Assembly (NCBI RefSeq): GCF_030317115.1
Contig: NZ_JASZYF010000010.1
Span: forward strand, 162,370-226,369
Source of the DNA: Variovorax gracilis
Lineage (GTDB): Bacteria > Pseudomonadota > Gammaproteobacteria > Burkholderiales > Burkholderiaceae_C
Direction of reading: 5' to 3'
Length of the DNA: 64,000 bases
The notes beneath the pieces were generated by a model. The model ran no database searches. It saw only the letters and a list, made by a program, of their open reading frames with translations, and had not been told where the DNA came from. How positions within the stretch are numbered: position 1 is the stretch's first letter; every line of letters starts with the position of its first letter. A program made the translations under genes and the position numbers. Shown piece by piece: positions 22,582 to 30,609 of this stretch.

Positions 22582-24192
22582 ATGATCGCCCCGGTCGACC
22601 CGCTCCCTCCCACCACCGGCGCGCTGGCGCTGGACACCTACGAGCTGACCAAGCGCTTCGGCACTTTCACGGCGATGGACCGGGTGACGATGCATGTCGA
22701 ACCCGGCACGGTGCACGCGCTGCTCGGCGAGAACGGCGCGGGCAAGAGCACGCTGGTGAAGTGCGTGGCAGGCTTCCAGCGCGCCGAGGAGGGGAGCATC
22801 CTGATCGACGGCCGCGAGCAGGACATCGCGAACCCGATCGTCGCGCGCGCGCTGGGCATCGGCATGGTCTACCAGCACTTCACGCTGGCGCCGGGAATGA
22901 CGGTCGCGGAGAACCTGTTGCTGGCCGGCGGCAAGACGCCGGCGGTGATCGACTGGAAGACGACGCGCGCCGAGCTCACGCGGTTTCTGGCGACGACGCC
23001 CTTCAGCCTGGACCTCGACATGCGGCCGTCCGAACTGGCTGCGGGCGAGAAGCAGAAGCTGGAGTTGCTGAAGCAGCTCTACCTGAAGCCGCGCCTGTTG
23101 ATCCTGGACGAGCCGACCTCGGTCCTGACGCCGCAGGAGGCCGACGAGGTGCTGGGGCACGTGCGCGAGTTCGCGCGCAGCGGGTTGTGCACGGTGCTGA
23201 TCATCACGCACAAGTTCCGGGAGGTGATGTCGTATGCCGACAGCGTGACGGTCCTGCGCCGTGGCAAGGCGGTGCACCACTGCAAGGTCTCCGAGACGAA
23301 TCCCGCCAGGCTCGCCGCGGCCATGATGGGTGAGGGCGAGGCGCCGCCGCCCGAAGGCGATACGGCGGCACCGGTCGGCCGCGCGTTGCACGCGATGAAC
23401 GACACGGCCGCGGATGCGCCCATTGCATTGCGAGTCGAAGGACTGCAGGCGCAGGGCGATCGGGGAACGCTGGCGGTGCATGACCTGAGTCTCAGCGTGC
23501 GCTCGGGCGAGATCCTGGGCGTGGCGGGTGTCTCGGGCAATGGTCAACGCGAGCTGGTGGAGGCGCTGGTGGGCCAGCGGCCGAGGCTGGCCGGGCAGGT
23601 GACGGTGATGGGCGAGCCCTATGCCGCGCGGCGCGAGGAGAACCGGCGCCTGAAGGTTCGCAGCCTTCCCGAGGAGCCGTTGCGCAATGCCTGTGTCGGT
23701 GACCTGAGCGTCGCGGAGAACATGGCGTTGCGGGATTTCGATCAACCACCGTTGGCTTGGAAGGCATTCGGTGCCGGGGTACTCAACTTCCCCCTGTGGC
23801 GCAGCAGGGCGCGCGAGTGGATTGCCGAGTACGGGGTCAAGACACAGGGGGAAGGCGCGCCGATTCGCTCGCTCTCCGGTGGCAACGTGCAGCGCGCGGT
23901 GCTTGCGCGCGAACTGGCCGGTGACATCAATGTGCTGATCGCGGCGAATCCCGTGTTCGGGCTGGATTTCGCGGCTGTCGCGGAAATCCACAGCCGCATC
24001 GTGCAGGTGCGGGCGCGGGGCGGGGCTGTCCTGCTGATCAGCGAGGACCTCGATGAACTGCTGGAGATGGCGGATCGCATCGTTGTCATGAGCGAAGGGC
24101 GCGTGGTGTTCGAGACCGCTGCCGCGACCGCCGAGAGACACGTGCTGGGGGCGCACATGGGGGGCGGGGATCACTCTGCGGTGGCTGCATGA
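22582..24192 (+). CDS. ABC transporter double ATP-binding protein (BMP-type system)
   Basis: A 536-residue protein with two ABC domains, like RbsA/YufO. Domain 1: Walker A GENGAGKST (about 52-60), Q-loop VYQHFTLAPGMTV, signature LAAGEKQKLELLKQLY (slightly divergent), Walker B LLILDEPTSVL, switch IITHKFREV. Domain 2 has the degenerate Walker A GVSGNGQRE and signature LSGGNVQRAVLARE; its Walker B reads VLIAANPVFGLD, without the catalytic Asp-Glu, so only one site should hydrolyse efficiently. It drives the BMP-type importer. It starts 18 bases after biuH. Confidence 0.92.
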   Translation: MIAPVDPLPPTTGALALDTYELTKRFGTFTAMDRVTMHVEPGTVHALLGENGAGKSTLVKCVAGFQRAEEGSILIDGREQDIANPIVARALGIGMVYQHFTLAPGMTVAENLLLAGGKTPAVIDWKTTRAELTRFLATTPFSLDLDMRPSELAAGEKQKLELLKQLYLKPRLLILDEPTSVLTPQEADEVLGHVREFARSGLCTVLIITHKFREVMSYADSVTVLRRGKAVHHCKVSETNPARLAAAMMGEGEAPPPEGDTAAPVGRALHAMNDTAADAPIALRVEGLQAQGDRGTLAVHDLSLSVRSGEILGVAGVSGNGQRELVEALVGQRPRLAGQVTVMGEPYAARREENRRLKVRSLPEEPLRNACVGDLSVAENMALRDFDQPPLAWKAFGAGVLNFPLWRSRAREWIAEYGVKTQGEGAPIRSLSGGNVQRAVLARELAGDINVLIAANPVFGLDFAAVAEIHSRIVQVRARGGAVLLISEDLDELLEMADRIVVMSEGRVVFETAAATAERHVLGAHMGGGDHSAVAA

Positions 24193-24370
24193 GTCGGTTG
24201 CTGCCGCATGGGGGGTGCCCGGCAGGCGGCGCCGGCTGGGCGACCCCGCTGCGCCGGCCCTTCGGGCTCCCTTGCGGTGCTCGCTTCAGGCGGGGTCCGC
24301 GCAAACTCGCTTCGCTCGGATACGCGCGGCCCTTTTTCCGCCTTCGGCCGATGCCGAACGAAAGCCATCC
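24193..24370. other. Non-coding spacer between ATPase and second cysteine hydrolase genes
   Basis: This 178-base stretch has no convincing gene. It contains a G/C-rich segment with repeated motifs such as CCTTGCGGTGCTCGCTTCAG and TCGCTTCGCTCGGATACGCG, resembling other unannotated intergenic filler of Comamonadaceae. No operator matching the two TCTTGTA sites was found here, so the two downstream genes may be read through from the transporter transcript. Confidence 0.5.
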
Positions 24371-25036
24371 ATGCAACTAGAAGCCAACCCCTTCCCCTAC
24401 GAATTCGATCCGGCAAAGACCGCCTTGGTCCTCATCGACATGCAGAGGGACTTCATCGAACCGGGTGGGTTCGGCGAAACCCTGGGCAACGATGTCTCGC
24501 TGCTCGAAGCCATCGTCCCCGCCACGAAAAGGACGTTGGAAGCCTGGCGGGAAGCAGGCGGCCTGGTGGTCCACACGCGCGAGGCGCACAAGTCCGATCT
24601 TTCGGACTGTCCACCCGCCAAGCGCAATCGCGGCAATCCGACCTTGCGCATCGGCGACGCAGGGCCGATGGGGCGCATCCTCGTGATGGGTGAACCGGGC
24701 AACCAGATCATCGACGCGCTCGCACCGATCGAAGGCGAGATCGTTGTCGACAAGCCCGGCAAAGGCGCCTTCTACGCCACCGGCCTGCACGAGATGCTGA
24801 AGCGGCGCGGCATCACGCATCTGCTGTTCGGCGGCGTGACCACCGAAGTCTGCGTGCAGACCAGCATGCGCGAAGCCAACGACCGCGGCTACGACTGCCT
24901 GCTGCTGGAAGACTGCACCGAGAGCTACTTTCCCGCCTTCAAGGCAGCCGCCGTCGAGATGATCCGCGCCCAGGGTGCCATCGTCGGCTGGACCGCGCCG
25001 AGTGCCGCACTTCTGGCTGCGCTCGGCAAGCACTAA
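24371..25036 (+). CDS. Second isochorismatase-like cysteine hydrolase
   Basis: A 221-residue enzyme with the cysteine-hydrolase triad Asp23 (LIDMQRDF), Lys128 (VVDKPGKGAF) and Cys161 (VTTEVCVQTSMREAND). It shares architecture with the biuret hydrolase of this cluster but lacks its N-terminal WPYNGALRP segment and differs in the substrate loop (HTREAHKSDLSDCPPAKRNR versus HTREGHRPDLADLPANKRWR). It probably cleaves a related C-N bond in a ureide or carbamoyl compound; the exact substrate is unknown. It lies 10 bases before the GntR regulator gene. Start ATG 24371 is preceded by no strong ribosome site. Confidence is high for the family, low for the substrate. Confidence 0.83.
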   Translation: MQLEANPFPYEFDPAKTALVLIDMQRDFIEPGGFGETLGNDVSLLEAIVPATKRTLEAWREAGGLVVHTREAHKSDLSDCPPAKRNRGNPTLRIGDAGPMGRILVMGEPGNQIIDALAPIEGEIVVDKPGKGAFYATGLHEMLKRRGITHLLFGGVTTEVCVQTSMREANDRGYDCLLLEDCTESYFPAFKAAAVEMIRAQGAIVGWTAPSAALLAALGKH

Positions 25037-25046
25037 CATCCCCCTC

Positions 25047-25793
25047 GTGTCCTCTGTCCGATTTCCTCCCGTCCCCGCCGACCCCGCGGCTCCGGATCCC
25101 GCGTTCCGCACGCGAGCCGATCAGGTGTACGCCCAACTCAAGCGCGACGTGGCCGAGTTCAGCCTGGTGCCAGGCGACCGGTTCACCGAGAACGAAATCA
25201 GCGAACGGCTCGGCGTCTCGCGCACGCCGGTGCGGCAGGCGCTGTTCAGGCTGCAGCAGGAAGGCTTTGTCGAAGTGCTGTTTCGCAGCGGCTGGCGCGT
25301 GCTGCCCTTCGACTTCGACCAGTTCGAACAACTCTACGACCTGCGCATGGTGCTGGAGACCACGGCTGTGCACCGGCTCTGCGAAAGCGACCACCGCGTC
25401 GATCGCAGCCTGGTCGAAGCGCTGGCCGGCATCTGGCTGGTGCCGGCAGCGTTGCGCAGCGCCGACACCGTGCAGGTGGCGCAGTGGGACGAGGAGTTTC
25501 ATTGCTCGCTCGTCGCCGCCGCCGGCAACGCCGAGATGGCGCGCGTGCATCGCGATGTGACGGACCGCATCCGCATCATCCGCCGGCTCGACTTCACCAA
25601 GCAGCCGCGCATCGACGCCACCTACGACGAGCATGCCAAGATCCTGAAGGCGATCCGCGCCAACCGCGGCGATCAGGCCGCCATGCTGCTGCGCGCGCAC
25701 ATCGAGACCAGCCAGTCCGAGGTGCGAAAGATCACGCTGCACCAGGTGCACATGGCGCGTCATGCGGGCCGCGCGCGGGTGCCGGGGAGCTAG
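25047..25793 (+). CDS. GntR-family transcriptional regulator (FCD type)
   Basis: About 248 residues. The N-terminal winged helix (about 20-85) has TRADQVYAQLKRDVAEFSL, ENEISERLGVSRTPVRQAL and LFRSGWRVLPFD; the C-terminal FCD ligand domain has LYDLRMVLE, then metal-type histidines in DEEFHCSLVAAAGN, TYDEHAKILKAI and LLRAHIETS. FCD regulators usually bind a carboxylate effector through a metal. It is the most likely reader of the two TCTTGTA-NN-CAAGA palindromes in the island. GTG 25047 is chosen, since it lies 10 bases after the hydrolase gene; the frame extends upstream inside that gene. It converges with the next gene with 2 bases between stops. Confidence 0.88.
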   Translation: MSSVRFPPVPADPAAPDPAFRTRADQVYAQLKRDVAEFSLVPGDRFTENEISERLGVSRTPVRQALFRLQQEGFVEVLFRSGWRVLPFDFDQFEQLYDLRMVLETTAVHRLCESDHRVDRSLVEALAGIWLVPAALRSADTVQVAQWDEEFHCSLVAAAGNAEMARVHRDVTDRIRIIRRLDFTKQPRIDATYDEHAKILKAIRANRGDQAAMLLRAHIETSQSEVRKITLHQVHMARHAGRARVPGS

Positions 25794-25795
25794 CT

Positions 25796-26758
25796 TCAGT
25801 CCGCGGTGATGCCGCCGCGCTGAACCACGTCCGCCCAACGCTTTGCGTCCTTCTGGATCAGGGCGCCGAATTCCTCGGGCGTGGACGACGCCGGCACCAT
25901 GCCCTGCGCCTCGAAGGCGGTCGCGACGTCGGGCAGCTTCAGGATCGCGCCGATCTCCTTGTTGAGGCGTGCGACCACTGCCGGCGGCGTTCCCTTGGGC
26001 GCGAGTACGCCGTACCACATGTCGACGTTGCCGCCCTTGATGCCGGCTTCGGCCAGCGTCGGCACGTCGGGCAACTGCTGCAGGCGCTTGTCGCTTCCGG
26101 TCGCGATGGCCCTGAGCTTGCCGGCCTGGATGTGCTGCAGCGCCACGTGCACCGGCAGGAACATGTAGTCGATGCGGCCGCCCAGCAGGTCCGTCACCGC
26201 GCCCGCGGTCCCCTTGTACGGCACGTGGAGCATCTCGGTGCCGGTGTTCTGCATCAGCAGGGCCATCGAAAGATGGTGAGGGGTTCCGACGCCGGGCGTC
26301 GCATAGGTCAGCTTGCCGGGCTCGGCCTTCGCGGCCGCGACCATCTGGGCGACCGACGTGGTCTTCTGCACGTTGGGATTGGTCACCAGCAGCAGCGTGC
26401 CCCAGGAAGTGAGCGAGACGGGCGCGAAGTCGGCGACGGGGTCGTAGGCGAGCGACTTGTAGAGGCCCTTGTTCATGACCAGCGTGTTGACCTGCACCAT
26501 CAGCGTGTTGCCGTCGGGTTTGGCGCGGGCCACCTTCTCGCTGCCGATGTTGCCGCTGGCGCCCGGCACGTTGTCGACGATCACCGGCTGGCCGAGCGCG
26601 GCGGGCAGCCGCACGGACAACTGTCGCGCGATCAGGTCGATGCCCGTGCCGGGCGTGTAGGGCACCACCAGCGTGATCGGCTGGTCAGGCCACGCGTGCG
26701 CGGCCATGGTGGTGGCGGCCACGGCAACGGCGGCCAGGATCTTTTTGAATGGGCGCAA
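25796..26758 (-). CDS. Bug-family tripartite tricarboxylate transporter binding protein
   Basis: A 320-residue periplasmic binding protein with a Sec signal peptide (MRPFKKILAAVAVAATTMAA, cleaved near AHA-WP). The fold begins PITLVVPYTPGTGIDLIARQ and contains the Bug blocks VIVDNVPGASGNIG and HVPYKGTAGAVTDLLGG. Bug proteins bind carboxylates or aromatic acids; many are orphans without TctAB, as here. It follows the flavin monooxygenase gene by 34 bases, so it may deliver that enzyme's substrate or its precursor. Confidence is high for the family. Confidence 0.9.
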   Translation of the reverse strand: MRPFKKILAAVAVAATTMAAHAWPDQPITLVVPYTPGTGIDLIARQLSVRLPAALGQPVIVDNVPGASGNIGSEKVARAKPDGNTLMVQVNTLVMNKGLYKSLAYDPVADFAPVSLTSWGTLLLVTNPNVQKTTSVAQMVAAAKAEPGKLTYATPGVGTPHHLSMALLMQNTGTEMLHVPYKGTAGAVTDLLGGRIDYMFLPVHVALQHIQAGKLRAIATGSDKRLQQLPDVPTLAEAGIKGGNVDMWYGVLAPKGTPPAVVARLNKEIGAILKLPDVATAFEAQGMVPASSTPEEFGALIQKDAKRWADVVQRGGITAD

Positions 26759-26792
26759 GGGTGTCTCCTTATCGTTCTGGGAAGGCGTCTCT

Positions 26793-28052
26793 TCAAAGAT
26801 AGGAGGGCCGCGACTTCAACGCCGCCGGGTCGTAGCCCGCCACCTGCTTGTAGTTGTCGGAGATGGCCTGCAATTCCTGCTGCGTCACGAACTCTTCCAG
26901 CCGGTCGAAGCGCCGGCCGCCGGAGCGCTCGAACACTTCGCGCAGGATCGCGTCGGGGGGATTGCTGCGATTGGTCAGCACGACCTGGGTGGTCGTCTTC
27001 ACGCGCACTCGGTCGTAGTCCTCCAGCGCCGCCTGGCCAACGCCCAGCTTGCGCAACGCGCCCGCGAGATAGCGGGCGTCGATGATGGCCTGCCCCGCGC
27101 CGTTCGAGCCGCGCGGCACCATCGGATGGGCCGCATCGCCCAGCAGCGTGAGCCGGCCATGGGTCCACTTCGGCAGCGGGTCCTGGTCGACCATCGGGTA
27201 TTCGAGGATCGCGTCGGAGGAGCGGATCAGGGCCGGCACGTCGAGCCAGTCGAAGTGCCAGTCCTCGAAGGCCGGGAGAAAGTCCTCGAGCCGGCCGGGG
27301 CGGCTCCAGTCCTGGAGCGCCGGTTGCGCTGCGTGGATCTCGGCGACCCAGTTGATGAGTTGGTTGCCTTCGCCGTCGACGTTGTCGCGGATCGGGTAGA
27401 TCACCATCTTGCCCTGGTCGAGCCAGCCGGCGCGCACCATGCTCGCGCCCGACAGAAAGGGCTTGTGCACGGCGGTGCCGCGCCACATGTTGACGCCCGA
27501 GTAGCGCGGCGCCCCTTCCTCCGGATAGAACTGCTTGCGCAGCACGGAGTGGATGCCGTCGCAGCCCACGGCAATCGATCCGCGAACGCTGGGCAGGAGC
27601 GAGCCGTCAGGCGCGGTGAAGCGTGCGGTGACGCCCGTGTCGTCCTGGTCCACGCCGGCGCAGCGATGGCCGCACACCACGGCATCGGCGCCGAGTCGCT
27701 CGCGCGTCGCCTGGAGCAGCACGGTGTGCAGGTCGCCGCGGTGGATCGAGTACTGGGGCCAGTCGTAGCCCGCCGCCGTGCCGGCCGCTTCGCGAAACAC
27801 CAACTGGCCGTGCGAATTGAAGAACACTGCCTCCCTGGTCCGCACGCCGACCGCGTCGAGCGCGGGCATCAGGCCGAGTTCGCCCAGTTCCCGCACCGCA
27901 TGCGGCAGCAGGTTGATGCCCACGCCGAGGGGCTTCAGCTCCGGCACCGCTTCATGGACCCGGCACGCGATGCCGGCCTGGTGCAGGCTCAACGCCAGGG
28001 TCAGTCCGCCGATGCCGGCGCCCAGCACGATCACTTCGGTTTGTTGGCTCAT
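26793..28052 (-). CDS. FAD-dependent aromatic-ring monooxygenase
   Basis: A 419-residue class A flavoprotein monooxygenase. The FAD motif is VIVLGAGIGGLTLALSLHQA (GxGxxG at the start), the NAD(P)H/FAD motif is VGCDGIHSVLR and the second FAD motif is TLLGDAAHPMVPRGSNGAGQ. Such enzymes hydroxylate aromatic acids, for example salicylate or hydroxybenzoate types; the substrate cannot be fixed from sequence. It is the first gene of an operon with a Bug binding protein and is divergent from a LysR gene, the typical layout of an inducible aromatic pathway. The start at 28052 (MSQQTEVIVLG) fits the Rossmann fold. Confidence 0.86.
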   Translation of the reverse strand: MSQQTEVIVLGAGIGGLTLALSLHQAGIACRVHEAVPELKPLGVGINLLPHAVRELGELGLMPALDAVGVRTREAVFFNSHGQLVFREAAGTAAGYDWPQYSIHRGDLHTVLLQATRERLGADAVVCGHRCAGVDQDDTGVTARFTAPDGSLLPSVRGSIAVGCDGIHSVLRKQFYPEEGAPRYSGVNMWRGTAVHKPFLSGASMVRAGWLDQGKMVIYPIRDNVDGEGNQLINWVAEIHAAQPALQDWSRPGRLEDFLPAFEDWHFDWLDVPALIRSSDAILEYPMVDQDPLPKWTHGRLTLLGDAAHPMVPRGSNGAGQAIIDARYLAGALRKLGVGQAALEDYDRVRVKTTTQVVLTNRSNPPDAILREVFERSGGRRFDRLEEFVTQQELQAISDNYKQVAGYDPAALKSRPSYL

Positions 28053-28154
28053 GTCTTGGTTTCGCTTCTTGTGCTGTATCAAGGAGATCGGATTAGACAA
28101 AGCCATTGGTTATTTGGGAAATTTAGATGTCGTATGGATTTATCATGATGTCTT

Positions 28155-29060
28155 ATGAATTTGTCGGTCCGTCAGATGCGCGCGTTCCTGCACGTCGCGC
28201 GCATGGGCAACTTCACCCGCGCGGCCGAGCAGGCGCATATGACGCAGGCCGGCCTGAGCACGCTGGTGCGCGAGATGGAGCGCCAACTGGGCTGCCGCCT
28301 CTTCGACCGCACCACGCGGATGGTCAGCCTCACCGCGGCGGGGCGGCGGCTGCTGCCGGTGGTCGAACGGGTCGTGACGGACCTGGACGACGTCACCGCG
28401 CAGCTCGGCGTCGAAGGTGACGAGGCGCGCCAGACGCTGCGCATCGCCGCCACGCCGCTGGTGTCATCCCACCTCTTGCCGCAGGTGTTCCACCAATTCC
28501 GCGAGAGCCATCCGAAGGTCAGCCTCAAGCTGTTCGATGCCGACCTGCGTGACGTCGAGACGATGGTCGTGAGCGGCGAGGCCGACATGGGGCTGGGATT
28601 CTTCTTCAAGGCCGCGCCGGGGCTGGATCGGGCGCCGGTCGGGCGATTCCATCTGATGCGGGTGTCGGCGGCGGAGTCGGAGCAGGCGTCGCTCACCACC
28701 GGCACCGCGCCCTGGTCGGCGCTGCGTTCGGCCGAACTGATTGGCCTGCCGCAGAGCAACCCGATCCAGAAGGTCATCGACGTGCACCTGGGCGCGATCG
28801 GCCGGGCCGATGCGCAGCGGCAGGCATTCAACTTCTTCGGCACGCTGATCTCGATGGTCGAGTCCGGATTCGGCACCGCCGTGATGCCGACCTTCGCGCT
28901 GGCGGCCTGCCGGCGGCACCGCGTGCGCACCGACGTGCTGGTCAAGCCGAAGGTGGAGCTGGACTTCTATCGCATCACCAAGCGGGGTGCACACGAGAGC
29001 GAGGCCATGCGCTCCTTCAGCGACACCCTGGTGAAGGCATTGCCGGCGTTGTCGCGCTAG
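28155..29060 (+). CDS. LysR-family transcriptional regulator
   Basis: A 301-residue regulator. The N-terminal winged helix-turn-helix (1-60) reads MRAFLHVARMGNFTRAAEQA, then STLVREMERQLGCRLFDRTT; the effector domain follows (about 90-300). It is divergently transcribed from the monooxygenase/Bug operon across a 102-base AT-rich gap, so it probably controls that operon in response to its aromatic substrate. Inference on target, high confidence on family. Confidence 0.9.
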   Translation: MNLSVRQMRAFLHVARMGNFTRAAEQAHMTQAGLSTLVREMERQLGCRLFDRTTRMVSLTAAGRRLLPVVERVVTDLDDVTAQLGVEGDEARQTLRIAATPLVSSHLLPQVFHQFRESHPKVSLKLFDADLRDVETMVVSGEADMGLGFFFKAAPGLDRAPVGRFHLMRVSAAESEQASLTTGTAPWSALRSAELIGLPQSNPIQKVIDVHLGAIGRADAQRQAFNFFGTLISMVESGFGTAVMPTFALAACRRHRVRTDVLVKPKVELDFYRITKRGAHESEAMRSFSDTLVKALPALSR

Positions 29061-29085
29061 CGGGAGTGGGCGAGCCGGGCGCGCT

Positions 29086-29889
29086 TCACAACTTGAAGTC
29101 GTAGTCCACCGTGATCGGCGCGTGGTCGCTGAACTTGATGGTCTTGAAGATCGATTCGTTGCGAGCCAGCTTGGCGAGCTTCGGCGTGGCGAGGTGGTAG
29201 TCCAGCCGCCACCCCACGTTCTTGGCGTAGGCCTGTCCGCGATTGCTCCACCAGGTGTAGGCCTCGTCGGTGGTGTCGGGCTTCAGCATGCGGTAGACGT
29301 CGACCAGGCCGGCACCCTCCGCGCCGGCGTCGAGCAGGTTGGTCATCCAGGCGCGCTCCTCGGGCAGGAAGCCGCTGTTCTTCTGGTTGCCGCGCCAGTT
29401 CTTCAGGTCGATCTCCTTGTGCGCGATGTTGATGTCGCCGCACAGGATGAAGTCGCGCTCGCGCTTCAGCGCGATCAGGTGGGGAAAGAAGCCCTTCAGG
29501 AAGCGGAACTTGGCCGCCTGCCGCTCTTCGCCCGACGAGCCGCTCGGGAAGTAGCAACTGATGATCGACAGCTTGCGTTTCGGCGTGTCGAAGCGCAGTT
29601 CGAGGTAGCGGCCTTCGGCGTCGAACTCGCGGTCGCCCCAGCCGACGACCACGTCGCTGGGCGCGTGCTTCGAATAGATCGCGGTGCCTGCGTAGCCCTT
29701 CTTTTCCGCGAAGTGGAAGTGGCCCTTGAGGCCGGCCATCTCCTCGAAGCGGCCTTCGATGTCGCTCGCCTGGACCCGGATCTCCTGCATGCAAATACAA
29801 TCCGGCGCCAGTTCGGCGACCCAGTCGGCAACGCCTTTGGTGGCTGCCGATCGCAGGCCGTTGAGGTTGAGGCTGGTCAGTTTGAACAC
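29086..29889 (-). CDS. xth: Exodeoxyribonuclease III
   Basis: A 267-residue AP endonuclease/3'-5' exonuclease of the XthA type. Catalytic blocks are SLNLNGLRSA, CMQEIRVQ (Glu metal ligand), CGDINIAHKEIDLKNW (Asp/Asn site), WWSNRGQAYAKNVGWRLDYHLA and the closing FSDHAPITVDYDF (Asp-His). It repairs abasic and 3'-blocked DNA. The start is taken as GTG 29889 (VFKLTSLNLNG), since the family begins exactly there. The start lies only 12 bases from the divergent pyrE start, so each promoter must overlap the other gene's leader or 5' coding region. Confidence 0.92.
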   Translation of the reverse strand: MFKLTSLNLNGLRSAATKGVADWVAELAPDCICMQEIRVQASDIEGRFEEMAGLKGHFHFAEKKGYAGTAIYSKHAPSDVVVGWGDREFDAEGRYLELRFDTPKRKLSIISCYFPSGSSGEERQAAKFRFLKGFFPHLIALKRERDFILCGDINIAHKEIDLKNWRGNQKNSGFLPEERAWMTNLLDAGAEGAGLVDVYRMLKPDTTDEAYTWWSNRGQAYAKNVGWRLDYHLATPKLAKLARNESIFKTIKFSDHAPITVDYDFKL

Positions 29890-29901
29890 AAGGACATTCC
29901 C

Positions 29902-30585
29902 ATGGCTGAAGAGATTGGAGAGGGCGGCGCGCTCGCACAGGAATTCGTGCAGTTCGCGCTGGAGTCGGGGGTGCTGCGTTTCGGCCAGTTCAAGACCAAG
30001 GCCGGTCGCATGAGCCCCTATTTTTTCAACGCGGGCCTGTTCGACGATGGCGCCAAGCTCGGGCGGCTCGCGGGATTCTATGCAGACCGGTTGATCGCGA
30101 GCGGCCTGGAGTTCGACATGATCTTCGGCCCCGCCTACAAGGGCATCCCGCTGGGCGCCACGGTTGCTGCGGAACTCGCGCGACGCGGCCGCAACGTGCC
30201 TTTTGCGTACAACCGCAAGGAGGCCAAGGACCACGGGGAAGGTGGCACGCTGGTCGGCGCGCCGCTCAAGGGACGGGTGCTGATCGTCGACGACGTGATG
30301 TCCGCCGGCACCGCGGTGCGCGAATCGATCGCCGCCATCCGTGGCGCCGGCGCCACGCCGCACGCCGTTGCCATCGCGCTGGATCGCCAGGAAAAAGCGA
30401 CCGAAAACGGCGTGGACGTTGACCACAGCGCTGTGCAGTACGTCCGCAATCAGCTCGGCATGCACGTGATTGCCATCGCAACGCTTGACGACTTGTTACA
30501 GTACCTCTCAGGCCGCGCGGATGACGAACTGGGCGCCCACCGCCAGGGAGTGCTGGCGTACAGGGCCCGGTACGGCGCAGGCTGA
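29902..30585 (+). CDS. pyrE: Orotate phosphoribosyltransferase
   Basis: A 227-residue enzyme joining orotate and PRPP to make OMP in pyrimidine synthesis. Landmarks are LRFGQFKTKAGRMSPYFFNA, GPAYKGIPLGATVA, FAYNRKEAKDHGEGG (flexible catalytic loop) and the PRPP motif VLIVDDVMSAGTA. Start ATG 29902 follows AAGGA by about 7 bases. It is divergent from xth, a pairing seen in many beta-proteobacteria. A DUF4124 gene follows after 24 bases. Confidence is very high. Confidence 0.95.
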   Translation: MAEEIGEGGALAQEFVQFALESGVLRFGQFKTKAGRMSPYFFNAGLFDDGAKLGRLAGFYADRLIASGLEFDMIFGPAYKGIPLGATVAAELARRGRNVPFAYNRKEAKDHGEGGTLVGAPLKGRVLIVDDVMSAGTAVRESIAAIRGAGATPHAVAIALDRQEKATENGVDVDHSAVQYVRNQLGMHVIAIATLDDLLQYLSGRADDELGAHRQGVLAYRARYGAG

Positions 30586-30609
30586 TGCAACCTGTCTGAA
30601 GGATTGAAG

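Noticed and set aside
21745..24174. Minus-strand open frame of about 800 codons opposite biuH and the double ATPase
   Set aside because: Shadow of the real plus-strand genes; composition is non-protein-like.
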